From: Sphagnum magellanicum
Taxonomy: Eukaryota; Streptophyta; Sphagnopsida; Sphagnales; Sphagnaceae
DNA length: 64,000 bases
Reading direction: 5' to 3'
Assembly: GCA_021904315.1 (NCBI GenBank)
Contig: CM038925.1
Location: 15,006,501-15,070,500, forward strand
The translations under genes were made by a program, and so were the position numbers. Positions 13,430 to 24,588 of this stretch are shown here, one piece after another. Every line of letters starts with the position of its first letter. Within the stretch, counting starts at the first letter, position 1. The notes under the pieces are model-generated. The model was not told the DNA's origin, did no database searches, and saw only the letters and a list, made by a program, of their open reading frames with translations.

Positions 13430-15305
13430 GGAAGAGAATGAAATTATGATGCTTTCAACTATTTGGACACTTGAGAAAATTGTTTGCTAAACCACAGTGA
13501 TGCACAAAAATCTTGTTTTTATGGGCAAAAAATCACCAAAAGGTCATACTTAAAACCAAAAAAAAAAGTTGAAAATTCTCTTGCAAATTCCATTTAAAAC
13601 AAAATTGCCAAAATTTGGCTTTGCCTTCTGACTACTAATCCTCTGCAAACTTGTCTCCAATCTGTTTCGGGATGCTGGCCAATTGAAGAGAACAAGACTG
13701 GTAAGGGCACAATAACATGTAGATCATGTTAGGGTTCATTTGTGAATGAAGTGTATTTGAAGGTTTAACTTAATAATGTGTGAGTGTGTGGGGTGGGTAG
13801 GTATTGTTTCATCCATGGCCATTAGGAGAAGGAAGGAGGGGTCTTGCAATGACAATTGATCATCAAGTCACATATTTGGTTACTAAATAGTGAGCTCAAT
13901 CACATAGCTAAATCCGAGTTTTGGTGAAGTTTCGCCAAATTTCAACCTGCACAATATTATTTCGACTTATATAAAGGACCTTTAAAAAAAAAAAAACCCC
14001 AAATTCGCCAGATTTTGAAAGAAAAAAAATTCCAGTAGATGGCCAAAAATATAGAAGGATTCTGAGTTTCTTTCTACTTTCATATCTAGTATGAAGCCAA
14101 GTCTGGCTAAAGCCTCTTGTGGAGGATCACCCATTTCATTACATCACAAAATTGGGGAAAAAAAAAAAAACCCTAATCTCAATTGCTCATCAATTGGACC
14201 TTAGTTGTGTGACCTAACTTAATGCTTTAGGGTGACTTTAGGTGAACAATTGATCAATCAGACTTTGATTAAAAGAATATGTATGGGTTTATGCATAGGA
14301 TTTGGTTGAATACTTACCCCATGAAGACTGACTCAAGCACATGTAATTGCCAAAGTTCTAACTTCCCATTTAATACATGTGAATCGACTAGATATTCAAG
14401 GTGAAAATTCACATAAGTGCTCATATTTGGCAAATGATGTCTCTTATTTGATGCATGTTGTGGCTAAATACTTGTGGTGAAGAGGCACTCAACCCTCTAT
14501 TCAAGTGGCAAAGTATGTTCTTATTGTATATACATGCAATTTGTCGATAATACAAGTGAGATGCATGTTATGGCTAAACTCGAAGTTGCAACAAACACCC
14601 TTGTTTGAAAACAAGGGCGCCTAATACCAGAATTTTAACTACCAAATGACCCCATAAGTACATGTTGAGTGTTTTGCTTACTTTAAGTCCTAAATGCCTA
14701 ATAAGTCAAAAATGATGCTTTTTTTGAAATTTTAAATTGATACATTAAAAAAATCTCCTTAAAAATATTTCGGGTGCCATGTAGAGTGTGATATCATAGG
14801 CTCCAAATGGCATGCTAATTGGGGAAGTCTATGTGAAGCTAAGGGGGGGTTAAGGCATAGTATAGGTAGGTAGTGTGTAGTGACCTCTAAGGGACCGGGA
14901 GGAGTTGGGGACCCCGGATGGAGGTGCCGGGAGCCGGGGCCCTGGAGGGTTTGCTGGAAAGCACCCGGAGCTAATGAGTTGAAGGACAGTATCGGCAGAG
15001 GTTGCTCTTATATATTTAAGAGGGGGTATGTGAACAACACTTATTATGGCTGATCTACCTGCAATTGGCTGATCTGACTGACTGATGTGTAAGGGAGTAC
15101 AGTGTACAGTGGAGAAAAAAGTGTGTTGACTTTAAAAATGATCTGCGCCGTGTCAGGTGTTTAGGAATTTAAGGCTTGTAGGTTATCATCTAATAAAACA
15201 CACATAAATTAATTATATATATATATTAATATAAATTATAACCAGGTTATACTTGTATGGTTCGGAGTCCCTAGTCCGAATCTGGGTTTAAATTTGGTTT
15301 TGGGA
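13430..15305. repeat. Segmental repeat, copy B
   Basis: Second, longer copy of the segment at 10880-12280. Extra sequence includes A-tract-rich DNA at about 13920-14170 and an exceptionally GC-rich stretch at about 14890-14965 (runs of CCGGG/GGGGCC words), directly before the best conserved block at 14970. The copy then ends in AT-rich DNA with a TATATATA tract near 15215. No coding capacity seen. Confidence 0.7.
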
Positions 15306-15527
15306 TTGAACAAGTGTTGGGCGAATAGAGAGGTACCAGAAATATATATGGCATTGGGCAGGAGACAGCGCCGGTTCTTTCGAATTCTGACCTTAGTTGA
15401 ATATACCCACATATAACCTTTCAAGTAGGCACCTAACCAGGGATGGTTTGGTGCGGAATCAAATACCCACCCGACAATGGTTCAAACCACAGTTGGGTGG
15501 CCACCTGGTTTGTTGGTTAGAACCATC

Positions 15528-15730
15528 GGTTCAGGTTTGGGTTCGTAAAAACCAAACTGGAATCAGGTCTGATTTTTGGAACTGGATCTGGTTCAGGTTT
15601 GGGTTAGTAAAAACCAAACTGGACTCAGGTCTGATTTTTGGAACTGGTTTTGGAACTGGATCTGGTTCAGGTTTGGGTTAGTGAAAGCCAAACTGGAATC
15701 AGGTCTGATTTTTGGAACTGGTTTTAGAAC
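15528..15730. repeat. Three tandem units of 62-74 bp
   Basis: Each unit starts with GGTTCAGGTTTGGGTT and contains CAAACTGG, CAGGTCTGATTTTTGGAACT and a GGATCT-type end. Unit 2 has an extra 12 bases, an internal duplication of GGAACTGGTTTT type. The array lies about 700 bp upstream of the protease start codon. Confidence 0.8.
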
Positions 15731-16423
15731 CCAGTTTGGTATATAACCATGGTTTAAAAAAAAAACCCAATTCTGATATATAAATTCATGGATTTCAAAT
15801 TTCGGAAAAAGTTAAATAACCATCGAGAAAACCACTGGTTCTTTGACGGTTATTTCATGAACCCAGTGGTTCTTTGAAGGGGGTTTGAAATAACCGGAAC
15901 CAGCCGTTCTTTGATTCTGAATTTCCTCGAATACCCGGAATGATGGTTATGAACAAAATAAAAGAACCGCCCAATACTGTCAGATACCCTGTATTGATAA
16001 AGGCAAAATGTTTTAAATATTAATTCGATTTACAAGCAGAAATTATTTTCTAAACGGGGATTTTCGATAAAATGATTTCTATAGATTATAGTTTATTTTT
16101 ATTCTGACCCTGTTATTCTGCCCGTTACGGGCAGTGTTGCAGGCATCACGGTCAGCAATGGGCAGCGGGTTCGCAACAGAAGCAGCGATGGCGCTGCTAG
16201 AGCGACATCGCTCTTCTTCTTCCTCTGTTACAGCTCTTGACGCGCTCGCTTCTTGGATGTCACCAACTTGATCGCACATTTCTCGTTGTTACGAATCGCT
16301 CCCTTTCTCGCTCTTTCCGGCGAGCTATTTAGCTTGGTGTAATTTTCTCCCGGAAGCTCGCGGAAGATGCTGACAAGGTTTTGACCAGTGGGGATAGGAG
16401 GAGAGAGAGGGAGATAGAGAAGG
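15731..16423 (+). other. Putative promoter and leader of the protease gene
   Basis: Composition changes near 16080 from AT-rich intergenic DNA to mixed, CG-containing sequence, ending in a GA-rich leader (about 16398-16423) just before the first ATG. No convincing TATA box was found. An antisense open frame at 16079-16279 has no recognisable product. Confidence 0.4.
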
Positions 16424-19400
16424 ATGGGAGTGAGAAGAGTGAAGATGGGAGAAGGCTGTACTGGCAGGCCGGTTGTTGTCGCCGCAGTAGCGATGGTTCT
16501 GTTGCTGTCAGTAGTGGGTCTGGTAGATGCAAACCCTAATCTGGCAGCAGCAGCAGCATCGCCTCAAGCTTTGAAGAGGATTAAATCGGAGTTTGGCGCT
16601 GCTTTCATGCTCCCGCTCTCGGAGTTTTCCCCGGTTCATCAGCTGTCGCGACATGGCAGGGAGTTGGTGGCAGATGCGCGTATGAATTTGCACGACGACT
16701 TGCTCACCAAGGGGTGAGAAACAAACCATCCCTCTAGTTTCCTTGTGCTCTCTCGCTCTCATCTCTCTTCACTTCTCACTCATGTGAAAATGAAGTTCTA
16801 CATGTGGATATGTGGTCTGTAAGGAATAGATTCTTTTGCTGCAAGAAACAAAAGGCTGTTGCAGTGCCTTCACAATATAGGGTTAGTTTGAATCCTTGAA
16901 GATTTCTCTTCCTCACTGAAATTGCAAGGAGTTGTTCCCAATTGGTCTGGGAGGTATGTCTTGACTGCTGTGCCCGCCTGCCCAAGGGGTTTGAGCCCAT
17001 ATCTACAGTAATGCTTTTGATGCAGTGAGTGTGAGCTCTTGGATACCTGATAACCTCTGGAGAACCAGCAGGGAATCATGTCTGATCTGAATCAAATGAA
17101 CCTCAGGTGCTTTGCATATCAATGGACAAATTTGGCCAGTAGAACCTGGAGCTAATTTCTCTGAAGATGTAAATGTAGTTAGGGTCAACAGTGTTGCGGG
17201 ATTTTGTGTCAGTCTTCAAAGCAATCACAAACGCATTCCTTTGTACATTTTATGACATCTCTTCAGAATTCTTTTTCATGCAGAGCCATTGTATTCTGCT
17301 GAACAACTGTTTCTTTGTTAATTGGTTCCAATATGTTGATGGGTGAAGTTTTTGAAGCCCCAGCTTACAGTGAGTTATACATCTTACAGTCCAGAGCTCC
17401 TATCTTTTGTTGTGCTTTTGTTGTGACTAGTGATGCACCTGACCTTTCATTGATGCACATAACTAGTAATCAGTGTTGCGTTCCTTGAAGGAGTATCGAG
17501 AGACCTTAGTCATTGAGATCATGAGTAATAGTATCTGGAAGTGCTTTTGGTTAATCTGATAATCTTGAACGTGCAGATACTATACAAGCAGGGTTTTTAT
17601 AGGAACACCACCTCAGGAGTTTGCATTGATAGTTGACACTGGCAGCACTGTCACATATGTGCCTTGCTCATCCTGCACCCATTGTGGCCCACATCAGGCA
17701 TGGACCAACCCAACTACTCTCTCTTTCTTACTTTTTGTGCCTTTCTTTTGCTGCTGTGACCATGAAGGTATGGCTTACATGTTCAGATGCATGACATCTC
17801 TCTTTGTCACTTTCATTTACAAGGCTTTGGCAAGCTTATTGTAGTCTGATATTTTTGCAGATGTTAGTGTGCTGTTTATGATTCGAGAGAAAATTGACAT
17901 CTTTCTTTTTCTTAAAGCTTTGAGCTTTAAGAAGCTTTAAATTGGTGCCTAACATTTCTTCATCTGTTGTGGGCTTTCAAACAGGACCCTCGATTCAAAC
18001 CTGATAACTCAAGCTCTTATACTGTCATCCAATGCAATACACCTGACTGCAAAACAGGGAGGTGTGGCTATAACAGGCAATGCAGCTATGAGAGAATGTA
18101 CGCAGAGATGAGCACCAGCAGTGGGATTCTGGGAAAGGACCAAATAGGGTTTGGTCAATATAGTCGACTTATGCCACAGGCCCTCTTATTTGGATGTGAA
18201 ACTACGGAGACTGGAGATCTTTATTTGCAGCGAGCTGATGGCATTATGGGCCTTGGCCGGGGCCCACTTAGCCTGGTGGACCAGCTTGTTGGAAGTGGGG
18301 AAATGGCAGATTCCTTCTCACTATGCTATGGTGGCATGGAAGATGGTGGAGGTGCCATGATTTTGGGTGCAATTCCTCCTCTCCCTGACATGGTGTTCAC
18401 TCCTTCAGATCCCACTCGCAGGTTTTACTCCCATGCTGAGTGATTAATGAGTGAGAGAACTGGGATACGCCAAAGTAGGCATCTTGTGCTGAATCAATAC
18501 ATGCTCTTGTCGTGGTAGCAAGCTGTCAAGTAAATGCAGGGACTTGTCTATGCAAGTCCTTGAAATAGCCATTCTAAGAGTTGTTGTTGGAATTGGGTGC
18601 TTCAGCAATTACTACAACCTTCCCTTGAAGGAAGTTCGAGTTCAAGGAATCCCTTTGAAGGTGGATAGCGGTGTTTTTAACCAGAAATATGGTACTGTGT
18701 TGGATAGTGGAACTACCTATGCATACCTCCCTCCAGAAGCATTTAATGCATTCAAAGAAGCTGTAAGTCAATTCTCTTGTGTCTGAATTAACTTACCTAT
18801 GATCAATGTATATATCTGGCAACCTGCCTCTGTCAATGCTTGCTGAACAAACTTGTGGGATCATGTTTATTGGAGAGTGATGGAAGCAGATGGGTGGCTT
18901 TTGGGCGCAGGTTATCCAGCAGCTAGGCTTATTACAAGCTGTAGATGGACCAGATCCAACTTACCATGATATCTGTTATGCAGGTGCTGGAACGTGAGTA
19001 ACTGTACCTGATTGTAACCTCCAAGTAATTGAGCAGTACTTCAGCTCTATTGTAAGCTCATAGGTATCTGCAAGACTGTTGCCCGCCCAGACATTTTACT
19101 TTACACAAAACTGTAGTAGACCAATAAGTCTGTTAGTGTTAGGTCCCATTGACAGCTGTAGTGACTTGAATTGCTTGCTACCTGTCAGCAACCCAGAGGA
19201 GCTTAATAAGCATTTTCCGACAGTGGATTTTGTTTTCGACAACAACAAGATGGTGACTTTGGCACCAGAAAACTATTTGTTCAAGGTGTGGCCATTGTCC
19301 ATCAAAGAAGTGCAGATCTTGCTTTTGGTTTGAAGCCTCCTTTTAGCTGTGAGTCTTTTTCTTGGAGATTCGTAATTAAGGCATGCACTCATTGCCTAAG

Positions 19401-22400
19401 ATGGATGTACATATTCTACACAAGCTAAAATGTGGAAGCATGTTCATTTGTGATGGATGTTGATTTGGCAAAATAGTATCAGGCACTATCATTTTCTTTC
19501 TCTGTCAATTATTTTCTTGCTAATTATTCATCTCTTTGATGACCTCCTCTGTCTGCAGCACACCAAAATTCCAGGGGCATACTGCTTGGGTGTCTTTGAG
19601 AACCAAGATCCTACCACACTCCTTGGAGGTAGGTTTTTGATGATGCATGTTAGACATGGAGCAGTTAGTTGATGAGGAGCCTTCTTTTTATCCCACCAGT
19701 TGTCCTAAATTTGCAAAAAGGAAACTGAATGGAAAATGCAGTCTGCTGCTGCACTACTACCAAACATGTTTTGGCACTGGCAAAGAAATATCTTGAATAA
19801 ATTTAGCATGTCAGGACTGAAGCAAGGTGCTATATGTTGGGGGCATCCAGGAATTGTGGTGCGCAACATGCTTGTCATGTATGACAGAGCGAATCAACAA
19901 ATTGGATTTCTTCCCACCAATTGCTCTGATCTGTGGAGCATCTTGCCAGCAGAGTCTCCAACTGTGCCAACTCCACCACCAAACAACCAATCAAGCCCAT
20001 CAGACACTCCAGACACTACTGCAAGTGTCCCATCTAATGAAGTGACTCCACCATCACCAGCAGCATCTCCAACAAGCTTCAGTAAGTCCTTACAACTTTC
20101 TTAACATGATAATATTTATTGATATCGTGGGTCAAGTGATGTGTTCATGAATGACACAATGGCCTCTTTGTCTTAGGTGTAGATGATTGCTTGTACAGAG
20201 ACTAGCTAAAAGTAATGAAGCTTACCCTCACAAATGTGTGGCAGCTTGAATAAGGATACTGTTGACTTTTTTAATTATCTGTATTTATTCAGTGCTAGCC
20301 GGCATGATGACTGAGTCTTCCCGTTGCTTCCAGAAATGCAACAGAAACTCAGACACAATTTTCTTTGAACAATTTACATGAATTTTTTAGCTGATTATGA
20401 TGTATGTATCTACACGCGTCATTGGGAACTGATGAAGTCAGTGGTAGTCATGTCAGCTTGTCTCTGCTATTCATGATGATGGTGAAGGTCTGACACTTTG
20501 TGAGCTACTCTAATAAGGTTATGACTGCACTCATCATCGTGTTGCCTTCAAAGTAATGTTCTGGTGATTTCTCTGGAATCTCATAGATATGTCTCAGGCA
20601 ATGATGGCAGGTTGTTCAATGGAATACGTTTATGCAGGTGTTGTGCCAAAGTGGGCATGCACTGTTAACAAGCATTATCTCCTTGTTAATGCAATTTTAC
20701 AGATATAAGCCTTCACATAAAACCATGCCCTAAGACATAAGTTCTGTGTGTGGAGGTGACATTTTTATCTCTTAGTCAAGCTTCAACTTGTGGACAACCA
20801 CAGCTCAATCAGTTGTCAATACTGATTGCATCCTGTTGGGGTTTTGCTTCATCTAAATTTGATAGCAACAAAATGGAGCTCTATGTGATGTGACTTCATC
20901 ACAGGTGTGCAGGAAGTTGGGAGTGTTGAACTCATTATGGCTCTGTCAACAGACTACTCTGCCTTCTCCAACCAGTCTTCTGTATTTTTGTCTTGCATGG
21001 CAGCAGGGCTTGATATCCTATTGTCACAGGTGCACCTAGCCTCTTTGCTTACCTGTGCAGTTCTAAGCAGTCCTGTTAGGTGTAACCATGAAAAGAGATA
21101 CAGAGTGAAAGGTGGGTTAGGTAGTGGCTTGAACCACACTGCAGACTCAATAATGGAAGCAGCATGATGTTGCACAGCAGACATCATCATTTCTTTTAGT
21201 ACACTTGCTGTATTTTCTGCTGAAGTATTGAAGTTAGCTCATGGCCACCTTTTGGTTAATTTTTAGGATTGAAACCAGATAGGTGCATGTTAGGTCTTAA
21301 CCATCGTGTTCAAACTTAGCCACAATGGGAGTAAATAGGTGGATCTGTCTGTGGACAGTAGAGGTTTCAAGTCTTGGGTTGAGAAGCTAGGCAATCAAGT
21401 TTTGTGACTTGCAGCCATTAGAAAGTTTAGCCATTATGGCCATTGAAAGCAAGCAGTCAAGTCAAGAGACCATATATCTTTGTTTGCATCTACTATGACC
21501 TCCATATGCTAACTTTTAAGGGACTGACTGATGGGCCTGACAGGTAAGTCTTTTGGAGTTCTGGGAAGAGAATGACCAAGTGATCGTTCGATGGGTTATT
21601 GCAGCAGACCCTCCTGAGCATCAACTCTGGATGTGGTCTGCTCAGGTCAGTCGCAGTCTTCATTCATTTTTGTTTTCTTGTTTTGGATCACTGTTTAATA
21701 GTTTAGTGCAACCTTAATCACAAATGTTGTGGATGAACAGTCTGTTCATATTTGTTGGGTGATTTCAGTCCATTTCTTTGGTGTTATGTCTCTCTACTAT
21801 TTTTTCTCCTCTTTATTCTCTGTTCTGACTTTGAAACCCTACATGAGCAGGCAATAGTCACACATTTGCAAGATCATCGAGTTAGTCTACCAGAGGATTT
21901 TGGCACATACAACCTGAGAAGCTGGAAGTTTTTACCTCCCTCAAGATGGTAAGTTATTCCTCTTTTGTCCCTCATGGAGCAGTTTCTTGACTTCCATTTC
22001 CTTATAATTTGTCTGGTTATCTTCTCATAAATAAAATGGCATTCTCACAAGGCTTAGCAAATTAAACTCAAACTGCCAAAGTTAGCACATTGCTTGTGAA
22101 TTGTTATGCTTATGGTGCTTCTCCCCTTTTGCAATTTTGCTATAGCAATTTTAGTTCTATGCCTCATGGCGAATGGTGCAAGTCCAGTGTTTAACTAAGG
22201 TAGGTTTGGGAAGATACAGCAATATGTTCTATGTGTGTTAGGGTTTATGTCAATTACAATTTTGAGTGGGTATCCTGTAAACTCTGTTTAGGAATGAGAA
22301 GGAAATCTTGAATAGATTGGAGTGAAACAGTGGACATTTCTGTTAAATAAATGCATGTGGCTTTTGTTGGTGCAGGTCATGGTTGCTTCATCAGAAAAAC

Positions 22401-22574
22401 TTCCACAAGGTGGTGATCATTGTGGCACTTGTGGGCGTCATATTATTCCTGGCTGCTACAGGCAGTGTAGTATATTATTACATCTGGAGATACAAAGATA
22501 AATCTCGTGTTAAGTATACGAACGTGGAGCAGGTGATGACCGATGAGGAAACTTTATTGGGTGATCAACTATGA
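16424..22574 (+). CDS. Membrane-anchored nepenthesin-like aspartyl protease (12 exons)
   Basis: Pepsin-family (A1) endopeptidase, TAXi_N/TAXi_C type, of the plant subgroup with a C-terminal membrane anchor. Exons: 16424-16713, 17577-17697, 17985-18421, 18606-18762, 18911-18993, 19189-19285, 19559-19628, 19851-20081, 20905-21029, 21544-21645, 21851-21948, 22376-22574, giving 669 aa in one frame. Visible parts are a signal peptide (VVVAAVAMVLLLSVVGLVDA), catalytic DTGS at Asp117, a flap Tyr176 in MYAEMSTSSG, and second catalytic DSGTT at Asp316. Then come a Cys-rich N-lobe, a Pro/Ser/Thr-rich linker (about 451-494), an uncharacterised domain (about 497-603), one membrane helix (about 616-640) and a short acidic cytosolic tail. 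Both catalytic Asp residues are intact, so it is probably active in the secretory pathway or at the surface. ATG 16445, in frame, is an alternative start. Substrate unknown. Confidence 0.9.
17698..17984 (+). other. GC-AG intron (intron 2 of the protease gene)
   Basis: Exon 2 ends CCACATCAG and the next bases are GCATGG. No GT nearby would keep the frame and the conserved junction reading GPHQ then DPRF. The acceptor is a normal AAACAG. GC donors are a known minor class of plant introns. Confidence 0.8.
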
Positions 22575-23428
22575 TCTAAACATAAAAAGTGTACAGACAC
22601 TCCCAATCTTTACCCCATTGATTAGATGATTTTGCAGCTTCAAACTTGAAGCAGTCCCAGAAGATTTTATGTTGCCATTTGGGTTTAGGGTTTAGGCATA
22701 TTGAATAAAGTGGCACAGCTTTCTTCAATGATGAAAGCTGTGATCAGTATTGCTCATCTGCAGAGGAGGTGGGGGTGCAGCAGCTTTCTCCACATGTTTC
22801 TTCACCTGGGGGAAAGGTGATTTCACAAATGTATCGCTACCCAAAATGCAAATGCCATTGGTATGAAGTGTTTATGTGGTCAGAAGAGTGAAACGCGCAG
22901 AGCAGAGCAGATCAGAGTTTGACTTTGTACTAGCTGTAAGAGCTTCTTGTGGGTTTGGAAGAGTGAAACCCACAGATTAGAGATGGACTTTGTACCGGCT
23001 GTTGTGATGTGGGACTTGTGGAATCTTGAAAGAATTCCACAACAACATGAGCCCTCCAGTTTTAGAATGCATCAAATTGTTCATCTTAGTAAGTGAAGAA
23101 GATTTGCAACATGAGAGAGTGAGAGAGAAAGAGAGAGAGATGGACTCAGTCTGAATGATTTTCCATTTTCTCCATAGAAGGTTTGCAAATAGGCACATTC
23201 ATTCTGATATGGTTCTTTGCAAAGATGTCACCACCAAGATTGAAGTCTTTTTCTTCTAGCTGGCAACAAACAAACACAGGAGTGGAGCTGATTGCCATCA
23301 TCATCCTCACTGCTTTTTCTCTTCACTAAGATTTTTGCTCCTGAGTGTTGCAGTTTCTTTTCCCAAAGACTTTGCTCCTTAAAGCACTTGCTGCTTTCTT
23401 CTTTTTCTCCTGTCTCTCTCAATCACAG
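22575..23428 (+). other. 3' region of the protease gene and short spacer
   Basis: Contains the likely 3' UTR, two similar stretches mentioning AGAGTGAAAC(G/C)C (near 22886 and 22963), and a GA-rich tract near 23110-23140. No further gene is visible before the repeat array at 23429. Confidence 0.45.
22704..22709 (+). promoter_or_regulatory. Candidate polyadenylation signal of the protease gene
   Basis: AATAAA lies 130 bases after the stop codon, within TTGAATAAAGTGG. Plant polyadenylation signals are loose, so this is a positional guess. Confidence 0.4.
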
Positions 23429-23860
23429 TTTGTCAAGCTCTTGCATCTCTCAGATTCTGCTCAGAGTTTAGCACCATGAAAGCATAGAGAGGGACAGTGT
23501 TTCTCAAGCTCTTGCATCTCTCAAATTTCACAGAGTTTAGACCATCAAGTGAGACTGTTTCTCAAGCTCTTCTTGCACCTGTCTCTGAGTTTGCTCACAG
23601 CGTTGCACCATCAGCACACAGAGAGGGACATGGGGAGAGAGAGACCTCTCAGATTTTGCTCAGAGTGTACCACCATCAAAGCAGAAAGAGAGACCTTTCT
23701 TTGTCAAGCTCTTTTTGCATTTCTCACGTTTTGTTGAGAGCAGCACCATCAAAGCAGAGAGGGAGAGGGAGAGAGAGACACACACACCGTTTGCCAAGCT
23801 CTTCCCTGTCTCTCAAATTTTTCTGAGAGTGTAGCACCATCAAAGCAGCAGCAGACACAG
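23429..23860. repeat. Tandem repeat upstream of the MSC gene
   Basis: About six imperfect units of 50-90 bp, each containing variants of TTTGTCAAGCTCTTGCATCT, then CTCAGAGTTTAG, CACCATCAAAGCAGAGAG and a GA-rich end. Units start near 23429, 23500, 23559, 23643, 23695 and 23791. The array lies 0.7-1.2 kb before the proposed start codon, so it may be promoter or 5' leader. Confidence 0.75.
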
Positions 23861-24119
23861 AGTTTGTCGTCCTCCTGCAAGCGCTTCTACCTGCTTTGAT
23901 GGTGCTAACTCCAAACAGGTTTGCTCATTCCTCCCCAACATCGACACAGAATTCTTCTGGTTTCGAGACAGATCTTCTTCGTGCAATTGCAGCAACTGAT
24001 TGGCACCAAAACAGGTACAGATTTGAACCGCGAGACCACAGAATGCTGCATCGCCCGCCGGAATGCATCAACCCTAAGCGCAAGGAGCTTGTCACACGTG
24101 GTGATTGTTGCAATGCTCC

Positions 24120-24400
24120 TGCACATCATCATCGTTTCCGAGAACGAACGCTCGCTCCTCCTCCTCCTTTTGATGTAATGCTTCTTACCGATTCCTTCTC
24201 GAAGAACACAAGCTTGCTCCTCCTCGTGTGGCCGCGAAAAACGCGCATCGTCCCCGAGAACGCTAGCGTTGCTCTTCTCGATGTGTGGCCAGTTTCCTCT
24301 TGGAGAATACTCGCTTGCTCCTCTCTCTATACTCTCTCTTTGGCCGATTTCTTCTCAAAGAACAGTCTTTCGCTCTCTTGCTGAGGTTTTTCTTCTTCGT
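24120..24400. repeat. Second, weaker tandem repeat before the MSC gene
   Basis: Roughly four units of about 50 bp share GAGAAC/GAAGAAC, then GCTTGCTCCTCCTC-like and TGTGTGGCC words. Long open frames across this stretch (for example 23896-24384) change composition with the repeats and match nothing known, so I treat the region as leader or promoter DNA. Confidence 0.5.
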
Positions 24401-24588
24401 TCATTGTTCCTGTGATGAGCTTGTTGAGACCGCGTCTTCTGCGAGCTTGAGCACCGCGAACACTCCTTGGCCTTGAGAGTGGAGGGAGGAGCTTCTTCTG
24501 GAGTGTTTTTTTTTTTCTGCGAGGGTTTGGAAACAGATGTGGAGGAGGAGGAGGAGGTTGCGCAATCGTGAGAAGAGATACATGCGGA

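Noticed and set aside
23896..24384. 162-codon open frame before the MSC gene
   Set aside because: Overlaps short tandem repeats, shows no domain, and has no link to the real reading frame.
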